From positions 1 to 14,145 of the forward strand of contig WLHG01000009.1 of NCBI GenBank assembly GCA_009702845.1: DNA of 14,145 nucleotides. The letters run 5' to 3'. Of the stretch, positions 7,092 to 14,145 are shown piece after piece; the stretch's first letter is position 1; the number at the start of each line of letters is the position of its first letter. The notes under the pieces were generated by a model. The model had not been told where the DNA came from. It was given only the letters and a program-made list of their open reading frames with translations, and ran no database searches. Origin of the DNA: Actinomycetota bacterium. GTDB taxonomy: Bacteria > Actinomycetota > Actinomycetes > Nanopelagicales > Nanopelagicaceae. Made by a program: the position numbers and the translations under genes.

Positions 7092-8282
7092 ATGAGCGAT
7101 TCACTAGATGAACTTAGAAATGCAAAGTTACATGCACCTGTAAGTCGACGGTACGTTCTTGGCGGAATTTTTGGCGTCGGCGCAGTAGCAGCTTTTGGCC
7201 CGCTTCTTGCTGCATGCGCAAAGTCAGATAGTGCAACTGAGGCAGTTGCCGGCGGCGAGCTCGGAGGGGAGTTGAACTTTATTGGTTACTCCGGTGAAGA
7301 TGCTGCAACAGTAGCAAAAGAGTTCTTGACGACAAATGGCATTACAGTAAAACCGACATTTATTGCCTCTCCAGATGAGCCACTAACAAAATTCAAAACT
7401 GGTGGTAGAGGACAGCTCGACATTATTTCTGATAACAAAGATTTTCAGCGCTCACTCATAGCTTCTGGAGAAGAGTTGTATCAAGCACTTGATCTCTCCC
7501 GAATCCCAAACGCCGCTGGCCTCTTTCCTGCATTTGCAAATGCAGAGTGGCTGACTAAGGATGGAAATGTTTATGGAGTTCCATTGATTTGGGGCGATGA
7601 ACCATGTGTGTATAACCCAACTAAATGGGATGGTGTTCCAGCCAAGTACACAGATTTTGCAGACAAGAAGTACAAGGGTGAACTTGTAATGGTAGATGAT
7701 GCAGTCGCCAATACATGGCTCTGGTCAAAATCGATGGGAATCGCCGATCCAAGTCGTGTGACTCAAGCACAACTAGATGCAACAATTAAAGAAATGTTAA
7801 AGACCAAGCCAAATATCGTCACTTTCTCGGCTTCACTTGGTGATCAGGCTGACGTACTTGTTCGTGGAGATGCCTCGATTGCAATTGGTGGTTGGGCATA
7901 CCAGATCGTACTTGCCGAAAAGAAGGGCGTAGCACTCAAGTCAGCTTCACCTGCTACTGACGGAACCTTCTTCTGGTCTGATGCATACGGAATCGCGGTA
8001 GATTCACCAAATATTGACAATGCATATGCCTTCATCAACTTCATGATGTCACCTGAGGCAAATGCTGCTATTGCAACTGAGCTTGGCTCCGGAGCAACCA
8101 TCTCAGCAGCTGTTGATCAATTGGATGCTAATACCAAGGGTCTATATGACTACTCAATCGTTGCCCAAACGGGTGGTGGAGTACTCGGTAGCCAGGTTGT
8201 TGTTCCACCTACGAAAGACGATGGCGATATTGTCGGAATGCCTGCATGGGTTAAGGCTTGGGAAGCATTCAAGCTTGGCTAA
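7092..8282 (+). CDS. Tat-exported lipoprotein, PotD/PotF-type ABC substrate-binding protein
   Basis: This 396-residue substrate-binding lipoprotein resembles the polyamine-type binding proteins PotD/PotF. A twin-arginine signal, SRRYVLGG, starts at residue 18 and is followed by a hydrophobic stretch and the lipobox L39-A40-A41-C42. The protein is thus exported folded and anchored by lipid at Cys42. The mature part begins GELNFIGYSGEDA, in keeping with this class, and contains WGDEPCVYN and GDASIAIGGWAY segments. I chose ATG 7092, not an in-frame ATG at 7044, because GAGAGG lies just before 7092 and the upstream codons would fall in the leader structure. It ends with tandem stops (TAATAA). The ligand may be a polyamine or another small cationic or nitrogenous compound; the neighbouring amidohydrolase favours the latter. 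Confidence 0.88.
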   Translation: MSDSLDELRNAKLHAPVSRRYVLGGIFGVGAVAAFGPLLAACAKSDSATEAVAGGELGGELNFIGYSGEDAATVAKEFLTTNGITVKPTFIASPDEPLTKFKTGGRGQLDIISDNKDFQRSLIASGEELYQALDLSRIPNAAGLFPAFANAEWLTKDGNVYGVPLIWGDEPCVYNPTKWDGVPAKYTDFADKKYKGELVMVDDAVANTWLWSKSMGIADPSRVTQAQLDATIKEMLKTKPNIVTFSASLGDQADVLVRGDASIAIGGWAYQIVLAEKKGVALKSASPATDGTFFWSDAYGIAVDSPNIDNAYAFINFMMSPEANAAIATELGSGATISAAVDQLDANTKGLYDYSIVAQTGGGVLGSQVVVPPTKDDGDIVGMPAWVKAWEAFKLG

Positions 8283-8298
8283 TAAGGAATCTGATGGA

Positions 8299-8352
8299 TT
8301 GCGGCGCCAATATTTCTCTGAATTAAGTGAAATATGAACAACGGCGCCGCAA
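8299..8352 (+). repeat. 10-bp inverted repeat enclosing the permease start codon
   Basis: TTGCGGCGCC at 8299-8308 is perfectly complementary to GGCGCCGCAA at 8343-8352. The 34-nt loop holds the ATG of the next gene (8334) and its weak SD-like AAGTGA, while the right arm lies in codons 4-7. Each arm also contains the palindrome GGCGCC. This may lower or regulate translation of the permease relative to the binding protein. Confidence 0.55.
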
Positions 8353-9182
8353 CTCGTCGACTTCTTTTGCCCGGATCAACTCTTTATGTAGTTTTCTTTG
8401 CAATCCCTTTAGCAATTCTTGGACTCTATAGCTTCTGGACTCAAGTCGATTTCAAGATGCATGCCGGTTTTACGTTGGAGCACTACCAAACGGCATTGAC
8501 GACATCTCTTTACAGAGGTGTTTTTCTGCGCACGATTATTGTGGGGACTTTAACCGCAATTATCGTGGTACCTGTCGCATATATTTTGGCGTACATAATG
8601 CAATTTGTCTTTCCTCGTAAGGGAAGAATCTTGTTCAATATAATTCTGGTGTCAATGTTTAGTGGATACCTCGTTCGAATTTATGCTTGGAGAACTATTC
8701 TCGGGAAAGAGGGCCTCCTCAATGCTGCCCTTCTTCAACTTGGAATTATCACTAAACCCATTACATTCCTAATTTTTAGTAACTGGTCGATTGCAATTAC
8801 ACTCGTTGGACTATTAATTCCCTTGGCACTTTTACCTATTTCCTCCTCAATGGCCAATGTTTCAAAAGATCATCTTGAGGTTGCCACAGATCTTGGTTCA
8901 AGAGGATTGAAGATGCATAGAACAATTCTTATCCCAATGGTCTTACCAGGTATCAGTACCGCATTTGCAATCTCATTTATCTTGGCTGCCGGAGATTTTG
9001 TAGTTCCAACAATGGTTGGTGGCACCAAAGGTGTGATGGTTGGCAATTTAATCGCCGATCAATTCAAAGGTTTGGCACCAAATTGGCCCCTTGGTGCAGC
9101 ATTAGCAATTAGCGTTCTGGTCTTTCTCGTTGCAATCCATGCGGTGGCCATGCGCCTAGTTCGAGAGTTCACCCGATGGTAA
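8334..9182 (+). CDS. ABC transporter permease, PotB-like
   Basis: This 282-residue inner-membrane permease is of the polyamine/opine/iron class. About six membrane helices are visible, from LYVVFFAIPLAILGLYSF at the N-terminus to VLVFLVAIHAVAM near the end. The ATPase-docking loop is EVATDLGSRG at residues 182-191, followed by ILIPMVLPGI, typical of PotB. The segment SGYLVRIYAWRTILGKEGLLN is also characteristic. It follows the binding-protein gene by 51 nt and overlaps the next permease by 7 nt. The start codon lies in the loop of an inverted repeat. Confidence 0.88.
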   Translation: MNNGAATRRLLLPGSTLYVVFFAIPLAILGLYSFWTQVDFKMHAGFTLEHYQTALTTSLYRGVFLRTIIVGTLTAIIVVPVAYILAYIMQFVFPRKGRILFNIILVSMFSGYLVRIYAWRTILGKEGLLNAALLQLGIITKPITFLIFSNWSIAITLVGLLIPLALLPISSSMANVSKDHLEVATDLGSRGLKMHRTILIPMVLPGISTAFAISFILAAGDFVVPTMVGGTKGVMVGNLIADQFKGLAPNWPLGAALAISVLVFLVAIHAVAMRLVREFTRW

Positions 9183-9979
9183 GTTCACTCAAGCACCTTA
9201 GGCGATCACTACGAAACCTTGCCCCAGCAATTTTTGTTGGAGTTGTTCTTACCTATCTCTTTGCTCCCGTAATAGTTACCGTTTTGTTCTCATTCACGAC
9301 ATCTCCCAGATTGAGCCTTCCGATTGAGGGTTTTACATTTGAGTGGTACAAAAGCGCCTTTGGCAATCCTTTATTTGTAGATGCGACGCGAAATACTCTC
9401 CTTCTCGCGCTCGTATCGGCGATAGTGGCAGTCTTATTTGGAACCACTTTTGCCTTTGGTATCACCAGCTTGAAGGGGCGTCGAAGAAGTTTTGCGCTTA
9501 CCGCCAGCTTATTACCCGCTGCAATCCCTGCATTAGTGCTCGGTATTTCGATGGCAGTCTTTTTTTCCAGCATTGGTAGCAGACAAGGACTCATTAATGC
9601 CGCGATAGGGCACGCGATACTTTCAATGCCGTTTGTAATTCTGACGATGAATGCACGTTTGGCAACCTTCGATTTCACCACTCTTGAAGCTGCTAGGGAT
9701 TTAGGGGCATCACCATTACAAACCTTTAGAGATATAACTCTGCCGCTTATTCGTACCGCCGTCATTGGCGCTGGCCTCTTAGCAATAGCTCTCTCATTAG
9801 ATGAATTTGTAGTCACATGGTTCAATATTGGAAATGAAATGACGATTCCAATCTTGATTTGGGGATTACTCAGACGCGGAATTGATCCATCAATTAATGC
9901 TCTAGCGAGCGTAGTACTAGTTTCCCTAATTATTATTGTTACGCTATCAAATCGGCTCACCAACCGGACGGAAAAATAG
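9176..9979 (+). CDS. ABC transporter permease, PotC-like
   Basis: This 267-residue second permease pairs with the PotB-like protein. The N-terminal helix, then FEWYKSAFGNPLFVDATRN, is the usual PotC pattern. The EAA loop is EAARDLGAS at residues 171-179, followed by DITLPLIR. The late segment LDEFVVTWFNIG is typical of this permease family. It starts within the final codons of its neighbour, so translation is probably coupled, and the ATPase gene follows after 3 nt. Confidence 0.88.
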   Translation: MVSSLKHLRRSLRNLAPAIFVGVVLTYLFAPVIVTVLFSFTTSPRLSLPIEGFTFEWYKSAFGNPLFVDATRNTLLLALVSAIVAVLFGTTFAFGITSLKGRRRSFALTASLLPAAIPALVLGISMAVFFSSIGSRQGLINAAIGHAILSMPFVILTMNARLATFDFTTLEAARDLGASPLQTFRDITLPLIRTAVIGAGLLAIALSLDEFVVTWFNIGNEMTIPILIWGLLRRGIDPSINALASVVLVSLIIIVTLSNRLTNRTEK

Positions 9980-9982
9980 AAT

Positions 9983-11077
9983 ATGAAGCAACTTGGCGTA
10001 CAAATTTCTGGTGTCAGCAAAGATTTTGGCGCACACACAGCCCTTCATGGCATCGACTTGAGCATTAAGTCTGGAGAATTTATATCCCTTCTCGGTCCAA
10101 GCGGTTGCGGAAAGACAACACTTTTGCGAATTATCTCTGGATTTGAAGAGGCAACCAGTGGAACTGTTCAGATTCACGGCGTGGACGTCACAAACACCCC
10201 ACCGCACCTTCGAAACACAAATATTGTCTTTCAGCGGGGTGCACTTTTTCCTCACATGAATGTTGCAGAAAATATTGGGTACAGCCTAAAACTGCGCAAG
10301 CTGTCAAAAGCGCACATAGCTTTGCGAGTTGAAGAAATGCTAGTCCTTGTAAAACTTGAAGGGTTGGCAGGTCGTGGCCCAAGTGAGTTAAGTGGTGGAC
10401 AAGTTCAGCGAGTTGCACTAGCTCGGGCACTTGCATCTGAACCTAGTGTCCTATTGCTGGATGAACCACTATCGGCCCTGGATTTGAAGCTTCGCCAGCA
10501 TATGCAGTTGGAGCTTCGAACAATTCAACGTCAACTTGGCGCAACATTTATTTATGTCACTCATGACCAAACGGAAGCTCTTGTAATGTCGGATCGAATA
10601 GCTGTAATGAATGAAGGACGTATTGTGCAAGTGGGTTCACCTCGAGAGATTTATGCTAATCCCGCTAATGAGTTTGCTTCGGATTTTATAGGTGAAACTA
10701 ATCTCTTTCATGGCATAGTTGCACAAATAGCAGATGGATCGGTACACGTTAAACTGGGAACGGGACAAACCCTTGTTGGCAGAGGCACCAATCTTGAAGT
10801 CGGAGAGCCAGTAACTTTGTCGGTGCGCCCCGAATCAATTCGCGTTAATGCATCTAGCTCCTTGGAGGGGTCAAATTCGCGGATAAGCGGGAGTATTGTG
10901 GACATAATATTTCTTGGGAGTAGAACTCGGATTCAAATTGACGTTGGCGGCGGTAAGGTCGTTTTAGCTGATGTGGACGATGAGGGTTCACTTGAGCTAA
11001 GAATTGGCAGCAATATTGAACTCTCGTGGCAAATTCACCAGGCAAATGTATGGCAATTAGAAACAGGGGGAAATTAG
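9983..11077 (+). CDS. ABC transporter ATP-binding protein, PotA-like
   Basis: This 364-residue ATPase energises the importer encoded by the preceding three genes. The nucleotide-binding domain has Walker A GPSGCGKTT (residues 38-46), Q-loop Gln83 (VFQRGALFPHM), signature LSGGQ (135-139), Walker B VLLLDE (155-160), D-loop SALD (163-166) and switch His193 (VTHDQTEAL). The C-terminal ~120 residues fit a TOBE regulatory domain (SVRPESI). All catalytic motifs are intact. It is separated from PotC by 3 nt and from the amidohydrolase start by 2 nt. Whether it could also serve the ATPase-less importer of operon 1 is not shown; specificity of Pot-type ATPases makes that unlikely. Confidence 0.92.
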   Translation: MKQLGVQISGVSKDFGAHTALHGIDLSIKSGEFISLLGPSGCGKTTLLRIISGFEEATSGTVQIHGVDVTNTPPHLRNTNIVFQRGALFPHMNVAENIGYSLKLRKLSKAHIALRVEEMLVLVKLEGLAGRGPSELSGGQVQRVALARALASEPSVLLLDEPLSALDLKLRQHMQLELRTIQRQLGATFIYVTHDQTEALVMSDRIAVMNEGRIVQVGSPREIYANPANEFASDFIGETNLFHGIVAQIADGSVHVKLGTGQTLVGRGTNLEVGEPVTLSVRPESIRVNASSSLEGSNSRISGSIVDIIFLGSRTRIQIDVGGGKVVLADVDDEGSLELRIGSNIELSWQIHQANVWQLETGGN

Positions 11078-11079
11078 TT

Positions 11080-12546
11080 ATGACATCGCAAATGAGAAAC
11101 GTTGACATGCTTGTTCGACATGGTTACGTCATAACAATGGATGCCGAGCGCAGAATTATTTCGGATGGGGCGATTGCAATTCTGGACCGCCGCATTGTAG
11201 AAGTGGGTGAGGACTCTGATCTATCTAAGCGGTATCTGCCAAAGCGAACGATAGATGCAGGGGGAGCACCTGTTCACCCAGGCCTTATCGAATGTCACAT
11301 GCACGCATCTTTCCAGACATACCGTGGAGTAATTCCAGATCACATCCCAGAAGATGAAGTTTTCGACGCGATTGAATTAGTTGTTTACAATACCGTCACC
11401 GATGAAGAGGAATATCTTGGCGTTTTACTGGCCTCAATTGAGATGGTGCGAAATGGCACGACGTGCTTTCTAGAAGCTGGCACAATTCTTGAGCCAGATG
11501 CAGCCGCGCGTGCTGCACAAACAGTAGGCATTAGAGCGATTTTGGGCGATGCTTTTATTTGGGATCGACCTGCAGGACTTGCACAAGGAAAAGAAACACC
11601 AGATCAAGGTCCAACGCGCATTAAAGGCGCGATCGAACGCGCACCGCGCAATCTTGAAGAAGCGCTAGCTAGCATGGGTGGTCAAGTACGACGCAACTCC
11701 GATCCGAACGCACTCGTCACCGGACACATTGCACTTCTTGGACTCGGTACGGCAAGTGAAGAACTTTTAATTGAGGCCAAGCGACAAGCCGATGCCGCTG
11801 GTGTAGTACTAAACATGCACCATGCCTATAGCCCAGCCGATACCGCTGCCGATCAAGTCCGTTATGGAATGGACCCCCTTTTACACTTGGCAAATATCGG
11901 AGTCCTAGGGCGAAATGTCACACTAGGACATGCCAATCACCTCACCGATGCAGAAACAGAAGTACTCATAGAGTTAGGTGCAAGTTTGGCGTGGGCACCG
12001 GGTGCATCAATGATGTGGGGCCATGGTTCTACTCTGCACGGTCGTCATGCTGAACTATGGCGACGCGGTGCAAATATCTCACTTGGTTCGGATTCAGCAA
12101 ATTGGTCAAATGTTTTTGACCTTTTCCGCCAAGCAAATCTTGCTCTTCTTACTGCACGTGAGGCCCATCAAGATCGCAACTACTTACATGCCGAAGATGT
12201 TCTTGAAATGGCAACTCTAGGTGGGGCCCGTGCATGTGGAATGGAGGATCGAATTGGTTCACTTGAGGTAGGAAAGCGTGCCGACATCGTTATCCATTCA
12301 CTCCGAAGGACTGAACTTTTGCCAGTTACAGATCTGCTGAGAAATCTGATGTATTCCTCTGGCTCCAAATCGGTAGATACGGTAATTATCGATGGAAAAG
12401 TAATTCTCGATCGTGGAGAGTTTCAACATTTTGATGAGCAGGCCCTACTTGCCCAGGTTAATGCTGGATCAAAGGCGATGCTAAAACGCATGGGGCATGA
12501 GGTTGCGAGAAATAAAAGACCAACTCCGGGTTCAATACGAAAATAG
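11080..12546 (+). CDS. Amidohydrolase-superfamily protein (guanine deaminase / TrzN-like class, divergent active site)
   Basis: This 488-residue metal-dependent hydrolase is of the COG0402 class, whose members deaminate or dechlorinate purines, pyrimidines, triazines and related rings. Metal ligands seen are H73-M-H75 (IECHMHAS), probably H247 (LNMHHAY) and D338 (LGSDS), with H284 in GHANHL as the usual substrate-site His. The glutamate normally three residues after the third metal His is absent; Y250 stands there. The usual NP-x-SN motif reads APGAS. The C-terminal LEVGKRADIVI segment is typical of the beta-sandwich. I chose ATG 11080 because AGGGGG at 11065-11070 precedes it; an in-frame ATG at 11026 would overlap the ATPase gene. 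As last gene of the operon it probably acts on the imported compound. Its reaction may differ from standard deamination. Confidence 0.82.
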   Translation: MTSQMRNVDMLVRHGYVITMDAERRIISDGAIAILDRRIVEVGEDSDLSKRYLPKRTIDAGGAPVHPGLIECHMHASFQTYRGVIPDHIPEDEVFDAIELVVYNTVTDEEEYLGVLLASIEMVRNGTTCFLEAGTILEPDAAARAAQTVGIRAILGDAFIWDRPAGLAQGKETPDQGPTRIKGAIERAPRNLEEALASMGGQVRRNSDPNALVTGHIALLGLGTASEELLIEAKRQADAAGVVLNMHHAYSPADTAADQVRYGMDPLLHLANIGVLGRNVTLGHANHLTDAETEVLIELGASLAWAPGASMMWGHGSTLHGRHAELWRRGANISLGSDSANWSNVFDLFRQANLALLTAREAHQDRNYLHAEDVLEMATLGGARACGMEDRIGSLEVGKRADIVIHSLRRTELLPVTDLLRNLMYSSGSKSVDTVIIDGKVILDRGEFQHFDEQALLAQVNAGSKAMLKRMGHEVARNKRPTPGSIRK

Positions 12547-12600
12547 ATATCTGTTAATCACAGTGCACAAGGCTGGCCGCTGAGGCAAACTCCTTAAGAC

Positions 12601-12606
12601 TAGGAT
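12601..12606 (+). promoter_or_regulatory. -10 box for a leaderless dinG transcript
   Basis: TAGGAT fits TANNNT and ends 7 nt before the ATG at 12614. No Shine-Dalgarno sequence precedes that ATG (GTCCCC), so a leaderless message is plausible. This would set dinG apart from operon 2. No clear -35 is visible. Confidence 0.4.
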
Positions 12607-12613
12607 TGTCCCC

Positions 12614-14145
12614 ATGAGCGATATGTCGGCAAAGGTGCGTGAAGCACTCGATGCTGCAGTTACCGCAATTGGTGGTGCACCACGCGAGGGCCAGATTGAA
12701 ATGGCCGAGGCAGTTGCAAACGCTTTAACGGATCGCCATCACTTAATGGTGCAGGCCGGAACGGGTACAGGAAAATCACTTGCCTACATAATTCCGCCGC
12801 TTGTCCATGGGCGAAAAGTCTTGGTAGCAACTGCCACCTTGGCGCTCCAACGTCAGTTAGTCGAACGCGATTTACCGGCCGTTGTTCCAGCCCTAGAAAA
12901 AGTTCTGGGTCGTGAAATTACATACGCTATTTATAAGGGCGTGGGCAACTACATCTGTTTGCAAAAGATGAATAGCGAAGAGCCTGACCCAGATGGCGAA
13001 CTCATGTTAGGTGTTTCCTCATTAGAAAAAGATGCCAAGCGGTTACATGAATGGGCGCGCAAAGCCGGAGTATCGGGGGATCGCGATGACGCCCCCGAAG
13101 TCGATAGACGTGTTTGGGCAGCTAACTCGGTATCGGGGCGTGAGTGCGTAGGAGCCGATAAATGCGCATTTGGTTCGCAGTGCTTTGCCGCTAACGCTAA
13201 AGGCAAAGCGCAGACTGCCGATGTTGTAGTCACTAACCACACGTTATTGGCCATTGAAATCGTTGATTCGCATCCAATTTTGCCAGAGCGCGACGCGGTT
13301 GTACTTGATGAGGCGCATGAGTTTATGGATCGCGCAACGCAGGCGGTGACAGAGGAGCTGACATCGGCTCGTGTTCTGCGTGCATCGGCGATGGCCCGCA
13401 AATTCATGCCAGGCAAGCTCGCGGATGACTTTCACAAATCGGCCAATGATTTTCATGAATCTATGGTTGATTACGGCGAATCCATTCGGGGAGATTTCAC
13501 CGCACAAGGGCGCCTAGAGGAAATCCCTCAATCCCTTGAATCACCGATTCGCCGAGTGCGCGAGAGCGCCCAAGCTATTACGCAATTTCTATCTGCCGAT
13601 GACGAGATTATCGACACCGATGTTTTAGCTGAGCGAGCACGTGTAAAAGGCGCCGTCAGTGAGATTTCTACAACGGCTGCGACTTTATTAAAACTCGGCG
13701 ATGGTTTTGTATTGTGGTATGAACCAACTTTTTCAACGCTGCATTTAGCGCCATTGTCAGTCTCAGATGTGCTGCGCGAAAATCTATTAACCCAGACACC
13801 TGTGATTGCAACATCTGCGACCTTGACCGTAGGTAACTCTTTTAACGCTCTGGCAAAAAGCATTGGCTTTCTTGTGGGGGAGGATTTAAACACCGATGTA
13901 AAAGGCGGCGAAGTTGATCCCGCAAATGTACAAATGCTCGATGTTGGCTCTCCCTTTGACTTTGCTAATCAAGGTGTTTTATATATGCCAAAACACTTGC
14001 CTGAACCTGGCCGAGATGGTCCGAGCATTGAAGTTCTCACCGAACTAGGCGAGCTTATTGATGCTGCAGGTGGACGCACGTTGGCGCTATTTTCTTCATG
14101 GCGAGGGGTCGAGGCCGCAGATGCGCATTTGCGTAAAGTGTTAGC
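12614..14145 (+). CDS. dinG: ATP-dependent DNA helicase DinG, 5' part (runs off the right edge)
   Basis: The first 510 codons of an XPD/DinG-type superfamily 2 helicase, which unwinds DNA and DNA/RNA structures 5' to 3' during repair and replication. Visible motifs are Walker A GTGTGKS (residues 49-55), motif Ia ATATLALQRQL, four Fe-S cluster cysteines C115, C178, C184 and C190, then VVVTNH, and DEAH at 232-235 (VLDEAHEF). A later PVIATSATLT segment matches motif III, and ALFSSWRG near the edge begins the second RecA-like domain. The frame is open with no stop before 14145. It is monocistronic as far as seen, and is chromosomal housekeeping rather than part of the uptake operon. The name rests on these motifs; paralogous Fe-S helicases cannot be fully excluded. 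Confidence 0.9.
   Translation, partial: MSDMSAKVREALDAAVTAIGGAPREGQIEMAEAVANALTDRHHLMVQAGTGTGKSLAYIIPPLVHGRKVLVATATLALQRQLVERDLPAVVPALEKVLGREITYAIYKGVGNYICLQKMNSEEPDPDGELMLGVSSLEKDAKRLHEWARKAGVSGDRDDAPEVDRRVWAANSVSGRECVGADKCAFGSQCFAANAKGKAQTADVVVTNHTLLAIEIVDSHPILPERDAVVLDEAHEFMDRATQAVTEELTSARVLRASAMARKFMPGKLADDFHKSANDFHESMVDYGESIRGDFTAQGRLEEIPQSLESPIRRVRESAQAITQFLSADDEIIDTDVLAERARVKGAVSEISTTAATLLKLGDGFVLWYEPTFSTLHLAPLSVSDVLRENLLTQTPVIATSATLTVGNSFNALAKSIGFLVGEDLNTDVKGGEVDPANVQMLDVGSPFDFANQGVLYMPKHLPEPGRDGPSIEVLTELGELIDAAGGRTLALFSSWRGVEAADAHLRKVL

Noticed and set aside
9253..10038. Long open frame of 261 codons on the minus strand
   Set aside because: It lies antisense to the well-supported PotC-like gene, has no domain-like features and low-complexity basic composition; it is a shadow of the coding strand.
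12949..13893. Several minus-strand open frames
   Set aside because: They are antisense to dinG, whose Fe-S cysteines and DEAH motif firmly support the plus strand.

Overview
The window looks like a chromosomal stretch from a low- to mid-GC actinobacterium, most likely of the freshwater planktonic type (acI / Nanopelagicales). This is inferred from several traits. There is a CUT1-type sugar importer operon with no ATPase gene of its own. A binding protein carries a Tat lipoprotein signal. Promoter -10 boxes fit the actinobacterial TANNNT form, including two placed so close to ATG that leaderless transcripts are likely. Genes are packed tightly, and DinG carries the Fe-S cysteines. Taxonomy was not tested by any search.

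Layout: bases 1-375 hold no supported gene. They contain a TTGACA-N17-TACCTT promoter, a direct repeat across its start region, and a leader of about 125 nt that can fold over the ribosome binding site. Operon 1 (376-6046, + strand) encodes a sugar-type solute-binding protein, two MalF/MalG-like permeases, an enolase-superfamily enzyme and a DUF4432/aldose-epimerase-like protein. Two strong hairpins separate the binding protein from the permeases. A short-chain dehydrogenase (6058-6855, - strand) converges on the operon's end. Operon 1 therefore reads as import of a sugar or sugar acid followed by anomer conversion, dehydration or isomerisation, and perhaps redox steps; the substrate cannot be named.

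Bases 6856-7091 form a divergent regulatory region. Operon 2 (7092-12546, + strand) encodes a Tat-exported binding lipoprotein, two PotB/PotC-type permeases, a PotA-type ATPase and an amidohydrolase of the guanine deaminase/TrzN-like class. It looks like a complete importer for a nitrogen-containing small molecule plus the enzyme that attacks it. From 12614 the 5' part of dinG (Fe-S DEAH helicase) runs off the right edge.

The most interesting signal is in the noncoding DNA. Both operons have a TTGACA-N17-TA(C/A)CTT-like promoter and a leader of about 125-130 nt in which an 8-bp perfect helix sequesters the Shine-Dalgarno sequence of the binding-protein gene. In leader 1 the anti-SD strand can instead form a competing local hairpin. 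In both operons the junction between the binding-protein gene and the first permease gene also carries a perfect inverted repeat placed at the permease start codon. These are candidate translational switches (riboswitch- or protein-controlled) and expression-ratio devices. I do not recognise any known riboswitch core in them.
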